NCBI RefSeq assembly: GCF_019320115.1 | Contig: NC_089584.1 | Coordinates: 80,233,922-80,297,921 of the forward strand | DNA length: 64,000 nucleotides | Direction of reading: 5' to 3' | Source of the DNA: Miscanthus floridulus | Taxonomy: Eukaryota > Streptophyta > Magnoliopsida > Poales > Poaceae | Shown: one piece after another, positions 20,611 to 32,966 of the stretch | Layout of the letters: each line of letters begins with the position of its first letter | Position numbering within the stretch: position 1 is the stretch's first letter | Notes under the pieces: model-generated | The model's input: only the letters and a program-made list of their open reading frames with translations | Databases searched by the model: none | What the model was told of the DNA's origin: nothing | Made by a program: the position numbers and the translations under genes

Positions 20611-22576
20611 TGAAAGCTCTAGTTTGGTTTTGGTGAATTGATGAAACCCTAAGTGCTAACCTAGTTTATCAAGTGATCATGAGATAGGTAGCACACACCA
20701 AGTGGTGAAGCAAATGAAGATCATAATATGATGATGATGCCATGATGATGATCAAGTGCTTGGACTTGGAAAGAAGAAAGAGAAAAACAAAAAGCTCAAG
20801 GCAAAGGTATAAATCATAGGAGCTATTTTGTTTTGGTGATCAAGACACTTAGAGAGTGTGATCACATTTAGGATTGATAGCCATACTATTAAGAGGGGTG
20901 AAACTCATATCGGAATGAGGTTATCAAAGTGCCACTAGATGCTCTAACTCATTGCATATGCATTTAGGATCTAGTGGAGTGCTAACACCCTTGAAAATGT
21001 TTGTGAAAATATGCTAACACATGTGCACAAGGTGACACACTTGGTGGTTGGCACATTTGATCAAGGGTGGTGAAGTTTGGGAGCAAGGGTAAGAAACTCC
21101 ACTAGCGAAGTGTCCGTCCATAGAGTGCGGACAGTCTGATGGTGCCATCGGCGTCCTAGATAGAAAAGATGGAGGTCACTGGAAGTGACCAGACGCTGGC
21201 CACGGTTGGACCGGCGCATCTAGTCAGATGTATCAGCAAAGACGCTGGTGTCGGTCAAACGACCGGACGTTGGGTCACTCTACGATCGAACACTGGCAGG
21301 GCGTGTCCAGTCAGTGCTAACGTACGCTGACGTAAGGCGCATAGAGGAGACATCGTCTGACCAGACGCTGGCAGGGTCCGGTCAAGCAAGACCGGACGAG
21401 TCCGGTCAGCAAAATACGTGTTTGGAACCTTACTGGAAATGACCGGACGCTGTGGTCCAGCGTCTGGTCACTTTCTAACTGACGTGTCCGGTCAACTGAT
21501 GACCATTGAAATCTGACGAATAGTATTTGAAGCAGGGGACACGTGGCGTGAATCACGTGACCGGACACTGAGGGCCAGCATCCGGTCGATTGGACCAGAG
21601 CATCCGGTCACCCCGCGTTGTGCCCAGTGAAAGGGTACAACGACTCTATTTTGTGGGGGCTCCTATTTAAGCCCCATGGCCAGTTCAAGCTCACACTTTG
21701 GCCATTTTACATTGAGATAGCAACCTTGTGAGCTTAGCCAAAGCCCTCCCACTCATCTCCATCATTGATTCATCATCTTTGTGAGATTGGGAGAGAATCC
21801 AAGTGCATTGCTTGAGTGTTTTCATCTAGAGGCACTTGTTGTTTGTGTTTTGCTGCGAGTGTCGCTTGTTACTCTTGGTGGTTGCCGCCACCTAGATGGC
21901 TTGGAGCAGCAAGGATCATTGAGCAGAGGGTGGTGATTGTCTTTGTCTCCGATCGTGGTGATTGTGAGGGGTTCTTGACCTTTCTCCGGTGGAGAGCCAA
22001 AAGGTACTCTAGTGGATTGCTCGCAGCTTGTGTGATCCTCATCTTGTGTTGGTTGTGCGGCACCCTATTGAGGGTTTGGCGTGTGAAGCCAATTAGCGCG
22101 TGTACCTCCAAGTGAGTGAATCGCCACAACGAGGACTAGCTTGCCGGCAAGCAAGTGAACCTCGGTAAAAAAATCATTGTGTTCATCATTGATTCCAAGG
22201 TGATTGTTCTTCATTGTTATTCATCCTTGTGATTGATTGGTTCCTTCATCAATGCGGTGGTATAATCTTCTTGATCACTCTCTTTACATTACCGCAAACT
22301 AGTTGTCAAGCTCTTTAGTGTAGCTAGTTGTGAGAGCTTTCATGCTTGGTTGGTGTGGCTCTTTAGTTAGCCTTTGAGAGCACACTAACATAGAGTAGTG
22401 TCATAGCTATTGTGTGTATAGACACTATCTAAACTAGAATTGTGATAGGTGGCTTGCCTTTTGAGTAGGCTAGCGCAACACTTGCTTCGCCTCATAATTG
22501 TCTAACCATTTTGTTAAATGTTGTTGTAGAAATTTTAATAGGCTATTCACCCCCCTCTAGCCATTAGGACCTTTGA
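20611..22576 (+). repeat. Element B 5' LTR
   Basis: The 1966-bp LTR starts TGAAAGCTCTAG and ends GGACCTTTGA (the usual CA is mutated). A CTATTTAAGCC TATA-like box lies near 21660-21673. The block 21110-21620 is dense in GACCGGACGC and GCGTCCGGTC-type inverted motifs. Confidence 0.9.
21110..21620. repeat. Cluster of CCGGACGC / GCGTCCGG motifs in B LTR
   Basis: Many direct and inverted variants of GACCGGACGCTGG and AGCGTCCGGTCA are packed just upstream of the TATA-like box. The corresponding blocks in the 3' LTR (about 29600-30020) and in element E (55320-55670) differ by indels between motifs. The block is therefore hypervariable while the motif is kept. Confidence 0.75.
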
Positions 22577-22578
22577 AG

Positions 22579-22590
22579 TGGTATCAGAGC
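22579..22590 (+). promoter_or_regulatory. Primer binding site of B
   Basis: TGGTATCAGAGC, the exact complement of the initiator tRNA-Met 3' end used by Copia elements, two bases after the LTR. Confidence 0.9.
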
Positions 22591-22625
22591 CAAGGTCACC
22601 GTGATTTGAGGCTTAACGTGCAAAA

Positions 22626-24695
22626 ATGGCTCAAATCAATAACACCAAGAAGCCACCCCAATTTGATGGATCAAATTATCTATATTGGAAGTCAAAGATG
22701 ACCACACATATCAAGTCAATCAATAGAAAGGTGTGGAAGGTGGTATAAACCAAAATTGGGATTGGTGATCTGGAGAATCCCACCGCGGCCGAAGAAGTGC
22801 TTCTCCAAAACAATGGCATTGCTCTAAGTGCTATTCATGATGCAATTGATGAGAGAACATTTGAGCAAATAAAGAATATTGAGATGGCTCATGAGGCATG
22901 GAAAAAGTTGGAAGAATCATTTGAGGGCACTCAAGCCATGAAGGGTGCAAAGGCATACATCCTCAAAGTGAAGTTTGCAAGCTTCAAGATGAAGGAGGAT
23001 GAGAGTGTGCTGGAGATGTTCCATAGGCTTCAAGTGCTTGTCAATGATCTTAAAGCACTTGGTGAAGAGGTGAAGGACAAGGACTTCTCACATAAGTTGT
23101 TGAGATGTTTGCCTTCAAGATTTGGTACATTGGTCACCATTCTAGTGAGAAGCGGTTTGGACACCATGACACCAAACCAAGTATTGGGGGATATAATGAC
23201 CGATGATACATATAGAGATGATGATAAGAAGGAAGAAAAGAAGGAGAAGAAAGATGAGAAGAAGTATGACAAGAAGAAGAGCATGGCATTCAAAGCCACA
23301 TCATCCAAGGGCAAAGCTAAGCAAGAAACATAAAGTGAAGATGATGATTCATGGAATGATGATGATGATGAGAAGATGACTCTCTTTGTCAAGAGATTTG
23401 GTAAGTTCATGGTGAAGAAGGGCTATCGTGCTAGGAGAAAGAAGTCTTCATCCAAGAACAAAGAAGAGTCAAGAAGGTGCTTCAAGTGTGGAAGCAAAGA
23501 TCATCTTGTTGCTCAATGTCCATACAATAGCGACAATGATGATGACAACAAGAAGAACAAGAAGAAGGACAAGAAGGAAAAGAAAGAGAAGAAGGACAAG
23601 ATGGCCTTCAAGAAAAAGAAGGGCGGTTCATATGTAGTCACTTGGGATAGTGATGCTTCCTCAAGTGATGATGATGATGATGATAGTGATGATATCAAGA
23701 CCACCAAGAAGAAAGTTCTTGCAAGCATTGCTATCAATGAGAAGCCTTCTCTCTTTGAATCTTCATCATGCTTCATGGCTAAGGCCACTAAGGTACAATC
23801 TTGTGATGATGAAAGTGATGAAGAACATGATGATGAAAATGAACATGAAAATGAAAATGATAGTGATAGTGATGATGATGAGCCTACCAATGATGAGTTG
23901 TTTGACATGCTAGAAGATGCTAAAGAACATTTTGACATTAAGAGAAGAGAATGCAAGAGCTTGAATAAGGAGGTAAAATCCCTTAAGCAAGACCTTGATG
24001 AGCTCAAGGCAACTCATGAGAGGCTAGAGGAAGCCCATGAGAAACTAGGCAAGGCTCACAAGAAGCTTGAAAAAGCTCATTCTTCTTTGCTTAATGAGCA
24101 AAATAAAAAGAAGCATGTTGAAACTTGCAATATAGGCTTAACTTGTGATATAATTAATAAATCATTATCTATGCCTATCATTGTTGCTCCCACTAACCCT
24201 TCTTGTAGTACTTCCACCTCCACCTCATCTAGTAGTGACGGTCTCACTTGTGATGCCTCACTAGTGGTTGAGAATGAGAACCTCAAGAAGGAGGTCAACA
24301 AGCTCACTCACGCCTTAGCTAAGGCTTATGGTGATGAGGACCGCTTGCTTATGTGCTTGGGTAGCCAAAGAGCTTCTCTCTACAAAGAGGGATTGGGCTA
24401 CACCCCCAAGAAAGGCAAGGTGGCCTTTGCTCCTTATAAGACTAGTTTTGTGAAGAACAATGGTCGGTTTTGCACTAGTTGCAAGCAAGTTGGTCATGTA
24501 GAGCAAAAATGCATGAACAAGAAATCACAAGCTAATGTATCATTCATAAAGCTTGATTCATGCTATATGCTTACTAGGGGTATAAATGGTGTAAAGGCTA
24601 AGTTCATTGGTAAACCATGGATGGGCTCAAAGAAGAAAGCCATTTGGGTACCAAAGAGCTTAGTGACTAACCTTCAAGGACTCAAGCAAGTTTAG
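22626..24695 (+). pseudogene. Element B gag (two in-frame stops)
   Basis: The frame starts MAQINNTKKPPQFDG at 22626 and keeps one phase to 24695, but has TAA at 22746 and 23331. The capsid-like core (EQIKNIEMAHEAWKKLE, LGDIMTDD) is followed by Lys/Glu-rich stretches, a CCHC knuckle CFKCGSKDHLVAQC, an Asp/Ser-rich segment and a coiled coil. A second cysteine cluster CTSCKQVGHVEQKC near 24470 also has the CCHC spacing. The sister copy E lacks both stops, so these arose after divergence. Confidence 0.85.
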
Positions 24696-24727
24696 GTACC
24701 TAAAAAGAATTGATCTTCTTTTGTAGG

Positions 24728-26028
24728 TAAATTACAAAGCCGGAGGAAGGCATTGGGTTCTTGATAGTGGGTGCAGTCAATACATGACCGGTGATGCAAG
24801 AATGTTCAACTCAATCAACACCAATGGCAATGATGGTTATGATAGTATCATATTTGGTGATAATGGCAAAGGCAAGGTCAAAGGGCTTGGTAAGATTGCA
24901 ATATCCAATGACCTAAGCATATCCAATGTGTTGCTAGTAGAGAGCTTGAACTTCAATTTGCTATCCATGGCTCAATTATGTGATCTTGGATTCAAATGCA
25001 TATTTGGGGTAGATGATGTAGAAATCATAAGTGTAGATGGCTCTAATTTGATCTTCAAAGGCTTTAGATATGAGAATCTATACTTGGTTGATTTCAATGC
25101 TAGTGAAGCTAAATTATCTATATGCTTGTTCACTAAGTCTAGCATGGGTTGGTTATGGCATAGAAGGCTTGGTCATGTTGGAATGAAACAATTGAATAGA
25201 TTGGTTCAACATGACTTAGTTAAAGGCTTGAAAGATGTTGTATTTGAAAAGAATAAGCTTTGTAGCTCTTGTCAAGCTGGCAAACAAGTTGGAAACACCC
25301 ATCCTAAGAAAAGCATGATGAGCACTAGTAAAGCATTTGAGTTATTGCACATGGATTTGTTTGGGCCAACACAATACACTAGCATTGGTGGAAACAAATA
25401 TGGCTTTATGATAGTGGATGATTACACTAGATACACATGGATATTCTTTCTAGTGGACAAAAGTGATGTATTTGCAACATTCAAATCATTTGTCAAATGC
25501 ATTCACAATGAGTTTGAAACAACCATCAAGAGAGTTAGAAGTGACAATGGTAGTGAGTTCAAGAACACTAGAATTGATGAGTTATGTGATGAATTTGAAA
25601 TTAGACATCAATTCTCGGCCAAGTACACTCCATAATCAAATGGCCTTGTTAAGAGGAAGAATAGGACACTCATTGATATGGCAAGGTCTATGCTTAGTGA
25701 GTATAATGTGAGTCAATCTTTTGGGGCTAAAGCTATCAACATGGCTTGCTATTGTAGCAACCGTCTCTATTGTCACCTATTGAAAGAGAAGACACCATAT
25801 GAGCTCTTGAATGGTAGAAAGCCCAACATTGCATATTTTCGGGTTTTTGGTTGCAAATGTTATATCTTGAAGAAAGGCACTAGATTGGGCAAGTTTGACA
25901 AGAAATGTGATGAAGGATTCCTACTTGGTTATTCCACTACAAGCAAAGCATATAGAGTTTGGAATTTGGATAGTGGTACTCTTGAGGAAGTTCATGATGT
26001 TGAATTTGATGAAACCAAGGGTTCATAA
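24728..26028 (+). pseudogene. Element B protease and integrase (active site lost)
   Basis: The protease motif VLDSGCSQYMTG precedes an intact HHCC region (HRRLGHVGM, CSSCQAGK) and the first two catalytic Asp motifs (MDLFGPT, RSDNGSEF). The third motif, normally QNGxVERKNRT, reads stop-SNGLVKRKNRT at about 25633-25668. The catalytic Glu is a Lys and the preceding Gln a TAA. After GYSTTSKAYRVWN a stop occurs at 26026. The integrase is therefore dead on two counts. Confidence 0.9.
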
Positions 26029-26043
26029 GTAGAGAATGAGAAC

Positions 26044-27947
26044 TTGGAAGATGTTAGAGGCATTCAACTTTCAAATGCCATGAAGAACATGGATATTGGT
26101 GAATTGAGGCCTAGGCAAGTGAATGATGATGAAGATGATCGAGTGCAAGTGCTCTCTAACTCAAATGTGCAAGATGATACAAATCAAGTTAGTGCAAGTG
26201 GCTCTCATGACAATGAACAAGATCAAGTGGCTAGTACATCATCTCAACCCAATGATCAAGCAAATGCAAGCAATCAAGTTCTAATCCTCCAACCAACCAA
26301 TGTTGCAAGAGATCATCCATTGGACACTATCATTGGTGATATTTCAAGAGGTGTACAAACAAGATCAAGATTGGCATCATTTTGTGAACATTTCTCATTT
26401 GTGTCATCCATTGAACCAAAAAAGATATATGAACCTTTGAAGGATGTTGATTGGGTGAATGCTATGCATGAAGAATTGAATAACTTCACAAGAAATCAAG
26501 TATGGGAGTTGGTAGAAAGACTAAAGGGACACAATGTAATTGGAACGAAATGGGTCTTTAGAAACAAGCAAGATCAAGATGAGATAGTAGTAGGGAACAA
26601 AGCAAGATTAGTAGCACAAGGCTATACACAAGTTGAAGGTCTTGACTTTGGAGAAACATATGCCCCGGTTGCTAGATTGGAAGCAATTAGAATCTTGCTA
26701 GCCTATGCTTGTGCCCACAACATCAAGCTCTATCAAATGGATGTTAAGAGTGCATTTCTCAATGGCTACATCAATGAAGAAGTATATGTTGAGCAACCTC
26801 CCGGTTTTGAAGATGATAAGAAGCCCAACCATGTATACAAGTTGAAGAAAGCTTTGTTGGCTTGAAGCAAGCACCTAGAGCATGGTATGAGAGATTGAGG
26901 GATTTCCTACTCTCTAAAGGGTTCACAATGGGTAAGGTTGACACCACTCTTTTCATCAAGAAGATTGGAAAAGATCTATTTGTATTGCAAATATATATTG
27001 ATGACATTATATTTGGATCAACCAATCAAGACTTTTGTGATAAATTTGGAAAGATGATGGCTAATGAGTTTGAGATGTCCATGATTGGAGAGTTGAGTTA
27101 CTTCCTTGGTCTTCAAATCAAGCAATTGAAGAATGGTACATTTATAAGTCAAGGCAAGTATATCAAGGACATGATCAAGAAGTTTGGCATGAGTGATAGC
27201 AAAGTCATTAGCACACCAATGTGAACAAATGGCAACTTGGATAGTGATGCAAGTGGCAATATGGTGGATCAAAAATTGTATCGGTCTATGATTGGAAGCC
27301 TACTCTATGTGACCGCATCAAGGCTGGATGTCATGTTTAGTGTATGCATGTGTGCAAGATTTCAAACCTCACCAAGAGAAAGTCATTTGAAGGCCACAAA
27401 GAGGATATTGAGGTACTTAAAGTATACACCAAATGTTGGTTTGTGGTATCCCAAAGGAGCAAAGTTTGAGCTAGTTGGTTACTTTGACTCAGACTATGCG
27501 GGATGCAAGGTTGAAAGGAAGAGCACCTCGGGCACATGTCAATTGTTGGGAAGATCACTTGTTTCATGGTCATCAAAGAAGCAAAATAGTGTTGCATTAT
27601 CAACCGCCGAAGTCAAATACATATCCACCGGTAGTTGTTGTGCACAAGTACTTTGGATGAAGGCCACTTTGAGTGACTTTGGAATCAAGTTCAAGAAAGT
27701 GCCATTGCTATGTGACAATGAGAGTGCAATCAAGCTAACCAACAATCCGGTTCAACATGCAAGAACAAAGCACATTGATGTCCGCCACCATTTCATAAGA
27801 GATCACCAACAAAAAGGGAACATTTGCATTGAGAGTGTAGGCACCGAAGATCAACTTGCCGACTTATTCACCAAGCCATTGGATGAGAAAAGGTTTTGCA
27901 AGCTAAGGAATGAGTTGAACATATTGGATTTCTCAAATATGTGTTGA
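26044..27947 (+). pseudogene. Element B reverse transcriptase and RNase H (frameshifted)
   Basis: The RT frame runs [25 protein letters not shown] and [12 protein letters not shown] to KKALL. One base is missing compared with the family [13 protein letters not shown], giving a frameshift at about 26857. The next frame has an intact YIDD motif, then a TGA at 27222 and resumes to 27947. RNase H landmarks are FDSDYAGC, STAEVKY (family STAEAEY, so the second acidic residue is lost) and LLCDNESAIKL. It ends ADLFTKPLDEKRF and a TGA. Confidence 0.88.
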
Positions 27948-29106
27948 TGCACCTCCCCACTTATATGACATGCCTCTCCTTCGAGCAATCCAAGGTAAAA
28001 GTTGATTGGCATGGCATACATCCTTGCTAAGGACTTGTTTAGTGCATCTAGACATCTTTCATGTTTAATAGGCTCCTTCATGAAAATCAAATGAATTTGA
28101 TGATTGTATGGTACCACTATTGCTTCTATGCTTATTTTGATCTAGTGGTAGCATATGACATGTTTGTGGGCTTGTAAATCTAGTGTTTGATCTAGAAAAT
28201 GAACTCTAAGTGTTTAACTCAACATGGTACAAGATAACCCTTATTTGGAGGTGTGAAGAAGCTTGTCCTTGGATCAAACCAAGTTAGATATCTTTGGCAA
28301 ATGATCTAGATTGGACCAAATTTGAGAAAATTATCCTCACCCCATTGATTGACTTTGATAATATTAACCTATCTACTTTTTGAACCTTTGTGGTCATTGA
28401 TGACAAAGGGGGAGAGAAACAAAGATATAAGTGATAGGGGGAGAAACAACAAAGATATTAGTACATGGGGAGAAAAGACAAAAGATATATTAGTGTACTA
28501 AGATGGAGAAAAGACATCAAAGGGGGAGAGATATGACAAAGAAAAGGAATCAATTAAAATTTTGAGCACACAAGTTGGGGGAGCAAACTCATAAACTTGT
28601 ATGGTGCATTTGAATGTGCATTTCATATGTTTGCTTGCATGGCATAAGTTTTGAATTTCAACTTCCATGCTTGTGTGGTGTCTGAAAGTTGAAAGGTTGA
28701 ATGATGAAATGAAATCACTAGATAACATTCATTTCCAAGTAAGTCTTTACAAGTGGTATCTTTTCAAAGTATGTTTCCAAGTGATATAGAACTAACCATG
28801 GTGCTAAGGATGGTATAATGGTGCACTCTGATTGGTATCACGCTTCAAAGGTCCATCTTTTATACCTTAGCATCATTTGGTAGACATTGTCTCCTATAAT
28901 TCTTATCTAAGCATATGTGCAAGCTACAATCCAAACTCTTAGCACATATGTAGGGGAAGCAATTGCTACCATATGGAGTTCATGAAACTTGTCCATCTCC
29001 TATTTTACACATGGTGAATATGCTTGGGCAAGCAACATGGATTCAATTGAATTTTAATTCATATCTTTGTATAAGGGTTGTCATCAATTACCAAAAAGGA
29101 GGAGAT
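27948..29106 (+). other. Element B 3' untranslated region with several polypurine tracts
   Basis: No ORF. Between 28405 and 28525 four or five purine blocks of the AAAGGGGGAGAG type recur (near 28409, 28435, 28470 and 28517). The canonical tract AAAAAGGAGGAGA (29093-29105) abuts the 3' LTR. Extra tracts are known in SIRE-type Copia elements; here they are seen directly. Confidence 0.7.
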
Positions 29107-30831
29107 TGAAAGCTCTAGTTTGGTTTTGGTGAATTGATGAAACCCTAAGTGCTAACCTAGTTTATCAAGTGATCATGAGATAGGTAGCACACTCCAAGTG
29201 GTGAAGCAAATGAAGATCATAACATGATGATGATGCCATGATGATGATCAAGTGCTTGGACTTGGAAAGAAGAAAGAGAAAAACAAAAAGCTCAAGGCAA
29301 AGGTATAAACCATAGGAGCTACTTTGTTTTGGTGATCAAGACACTTAGAGAGTGTGATCACATTTAGGATTGATAGCCATACTATTAAGAGGGGTGAAAC
29401 TCGTATCGGAATGAGGTTATCAAAGTGCCACTAGATGCTCTAACTCATTGCATATGCATTTAGGATCTAGTGGAGTGCTAACACCCTTGAAAATGTTTGT
29501 GAAAATATGCTAACACATGTGCACAAGGTGATACACTTGGTGGTTGGCAGATTTGATCAAGGGTGGTGAAGTTTGGGAGCAAGGGTAAGAAACTCCACCG
29601 GCGCCCTAGATAGAAAAGACGGAGGTCACTGGAAGTGACCAGACACTGGCCACGGTTGGACCAGCGCGTCTAGTCAGATGTATCAGTGAAGACACTGGCA
29701 TCAGTCAAATGACCGGACACTGGCAGGGCGCGTCCGGTCAGTGCTGATGTACGCTAACATAAGGCGCATAGAGGAGACGTCGTCTGACCAGACGCTGGCA
29801 GGGTCCGGTCGGCAAAATACGTGTTTGGAACCTTACTAGAAATGACCGGACGCTGTGGTCCAGCGTTCGGTCACTTTCTAACTGACACATCCAGTCAACT
29901 GATGACCATTGAAATCTGACGAATAGTATTTGAAGTAGGGGACACATGGCGTGAATCACGTGACCGGACGCTGAGGGCTAGCGTCCGATCGATTGGACCG
30001 GAGTGTCCGGTCACCCCACGTTGTGCCCAGTGAAAGGATTCAATGGCTCTATTTCATGGGGGCTTCTATTTAAGCCCTATGGCCAGTTGAAGCTCACACT
30101 TTGGCCATTTTGCATTGACATAGCAACCTTGTGAGCTTAGCCAATGCCCTCCCACTCATCTCCATCATTGATTCATCATCTTTGTGAGATTGGGAGAGAA
30201 TCCAAATGCATTGCTTGAGTGTTTGCATCTAGAGGCACTTGTTGTTTGTGTTTCGCTGCAGGTTTCACTTATTACTCTTGGTGGTTGCCGCCACCTAGAT
30301 GGCTTGGAGCAGCAAGGATCATTGAGCGGAGGGTGGTGATTATCTCCGGCTCCGATCGTGGTGATTGTGAGGGGTTCTTGACCTTTTCCCGGCGGAGAGC
30401 CAATAGGTACTCTAGTGGATTGCTCGTGGCTTATATGATCCTCATCTTGTGTTGGTTGTGCGGCACCCTATTGAGGATTTGGCGTGTGAAGCCAATTAGC
30501 GCGTGAACCTCCAAGTGAGTGAATCGCCACAACGAGGACTAACTTGCCGGCAAGCAAGTGAACCTCGGTAAAAAATCATTGTGTTCATCATTGATTCTGA
30601 GGTGATTGGTCTGCATTGTTATTCATCCTTATGATTGATTGGTTCCTTTATCAACGCGGTGGTATAATCTTCTTGGTCACTCTCTTTACATTACCGTAAA
30701 CTAGTTGTCAAGCTCTTTAGTGTAGCTAGTTGTGAGAGCTTTCATGCTTGGTAGGTGTGGCTATTTAGTTAGCCTTTGAGAGCACACTAACATAGAGTAG
30801 TGTCATAGCTATTGTTTGTATAGACACTATC

Positions 30832-31231
30832 TGTCGACGAAATATGGTCGGCAGTCCACCGAGGGGGGTGCCCATGGTGGTAGATTGTCGGTAGACGATG
30901 CGTGTAATCAGGAACCAGATGGTGACACAAGGCGCAGAGACAACGATTTAGATAGGTTCAGGCCATCTGGTCGACGTAATACCCTACGTCCTGTGTCCTT
31001 GGTGTATTGTATTGAGATGTATACAGATTAACCTGTCCTCTAGGGGACCCTTGTCTCTCCTTATATACTCCGAAGAGACAAGGTTACAAGTAAAGTATCC
31101 AATTTGGTACTAGTACAATATCTAGTACAACTTGTAATCTTGATGTGCACGCCTTGATCTTATGGGTCGGGCCACCTCGGATGGTGCGGCCCATGTACCA
31201 TCTTGTGGTACCTAGGGGTATATCCCCCACA
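30832..31231 (-). repeat. Element G 3' LTR (left copy)
   Basis: Plus-strand ends TGTCGACGAAATATGG and ATCCCCCACA; 400 bp. On the minus strand it follows a purine-rich GGCGCTCGGGGACTAGC stretch that is the likely polypurine tract. Confidence 0.85.
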
Positions 31232-31764
31232 GCTAGTCCCCGAGCGCCATGTATTCTGATGCGACACGCCATTTTAACCTTCTCCGAATAGTGAGGCTTG
31301 AGTTCTTGATATCTCCGACCACCATTGTCGCCGAAGAAGTAGGTTGTCCGAAGAATGTATGGTGCTCTTAAGAAGAAAGAAAAAGATTTCCGTCCCGGGA
31401 AGTGTGCCCACTTGTATTTCTGAAAAGAAATGTAAGTGCGTCTTGAAGCGTAGCATCTTTGATCATCAGAGGCATAGTGGTCGAAAAACAAGCACATTCA
31501 CCGCAAGGTGAAGTGTGCCCACTTAGTCCCCGAGCCTGGTAGTAGGTGACGTAGGCACGTGGTGCCAGGGTCTAAAAAGAATTCCCAGTTAAGTTGAGAA
31601 TCCAATCGTCGTACAGGTGATACGAGATGCACCGGCGAGTGCATCGTACCGATGTAGTCCCCGAGCTTGCTGGAAGGCGAGGTATGAGCCTTGTAGCAAG
31701 GTTTAAACGAGAAAGAATATCCCAACTATATGCGAGTCGCCAGTCGCATGTAGTTGAGACGCAA

Positions 31765-32036
31765 AGTCCCCGAGCTGTGGTCGGAGAGTGATCGAGGCAG
31801 TCCCCGAGCACAGGTCGAGAAGCGAGCGACGAAGTCCCCGAGCTGTGGTCGGAGAGTGATCGAGGCAGTCCCTGAGCATAGGTCGAGGAGTGAGCGACGA
31901 AGTCCCCGAGCCGTGGCCGGAGAGTGATCGAGGCAGTCCCCGAGCATAGGTCGAGGAGCGAGCGACGAAGTCCCCGAGCCGTGGTCGGAGAGTGATCGAG
32001 GCAGTCCCCGAGCGTAGGTCGAGAGGCGAGCGACGA
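31765..32036. repeat. Four 68-bp tandem repeats in G
   Basis: Four contiguous 68-bp units start at 31765, 31833, 31901 and 31969. Each contains two AGTCCCCGAGC half-units (about 34 bp), one continuing TGTGGTCGGAGAGTGATC and the other AGGTCGAGAAGCGAGCGACG. A partial fifth unit starts at 32037. The minus-strand ORF across them (31572-32324) is a product of the repeat and is not called as a gene. Confidence 0.85.
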
Positions 32037-32738
32037 AGTCCCCGAGCATAGCTCGAAATTCTTATCTTTGATAGAAATATGATCGGTGGCGATGAAGTCG
32101 TCCGGTCCTCGAGCTTTTCGACCTGTCGTCATGACTGTGGTCGCGGTTGTCGTAGCGCCGTTCTTCGCGGCGATCATCATTGCGACATGGTCTGGTGGTC
32201 GAGGTGGTCGGAGCTCGGCAGAGCCGCTCAGGACGTGGTCGACGTGGTCCGTGGTCGATGTGGTCGGAGATTGGTGGTGTTGGTCCACGTACGAAGACGT
32301 GCCGTCGATCTGCTTCATTAACACGCGCAGCCTTCCTTCCCCATACGTGGATGCACGTGTATAGGAAAGTCTTGGTAGCTTGCATGGCGGTGTAGATGCA
32401 AGTACGTAAAGCCTGCACGTGATGTATGTATATGCAAGTTGATCTGTCGTGTCTTGGTTTGGCTTGCATGTCTTCTCGTATGTACGTGAGGCATGTACAG
32501 ATTGATTGACTTGGCTTGCATGATGATCTAGCTTGCTGGCTTGTTCGAAGTATCAGATGCTATGCAAGAAACGGTGACATATACATGTATACGCACTCCA
32601 TTGATGCATGGCCCTGTATACCACATATATGCTTCCTTGGTTGCATGGTTCTGTAACATAGCACGGTGGCTCCTTGTTTGCTTGCATGGCCATGACGTTT
32701 GCATACATATACCCGTACACGATGCATGCATATATCCC

Positions 32739-32966
32739 GAGCACGGAGTGGTCTGGCGAGAAGTCCTAGAGCACGGAGTGGTCTGGCGAGTCCCTGAGCA
32801 CGGAGTGGTCTGGCGAGAAGTCCCAGAGCATGGAGTGGTCTGGCGAGTCCCTGAGCACTGAGTGGTCTGGCGAGAAGTCCCAGAGCACGGAGTGGTCTGG
32901 CGAGTCCCCAAGCGTAGAGTGGTCTGGCGAGAAGTCCCAGAGCACGGGCGTGGTCTAGCCAGAGTC
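32739..32966. repeat. About four 57-bp tandem repeats in G
   Basis: Units start at 32739, 32796, 32853 and about 32910. Each has two copies of GAGCACGGAGTGGTCTGGCG, one followed by AGAAGTCC and one by AGTCCCT. The array is distinct in sequence from the 68-bp array but has the same two-half-unit design. Confidence 0.8.

Noticed and set aside
21110..21620. CRISPR-like spaced repeats
   Set aside because: Motifs occur in both orientations with irregular spacers inside a plant LTR; not an array of identical repeats and equal spacers.
31572..32324. 250-codon minus-strand ORF with repeats
   Set aside because: It is the translation of the 68-bp tandem array. The unit length is not a multiple of three, so the frame rotates between units and no repeated domain is encoded.
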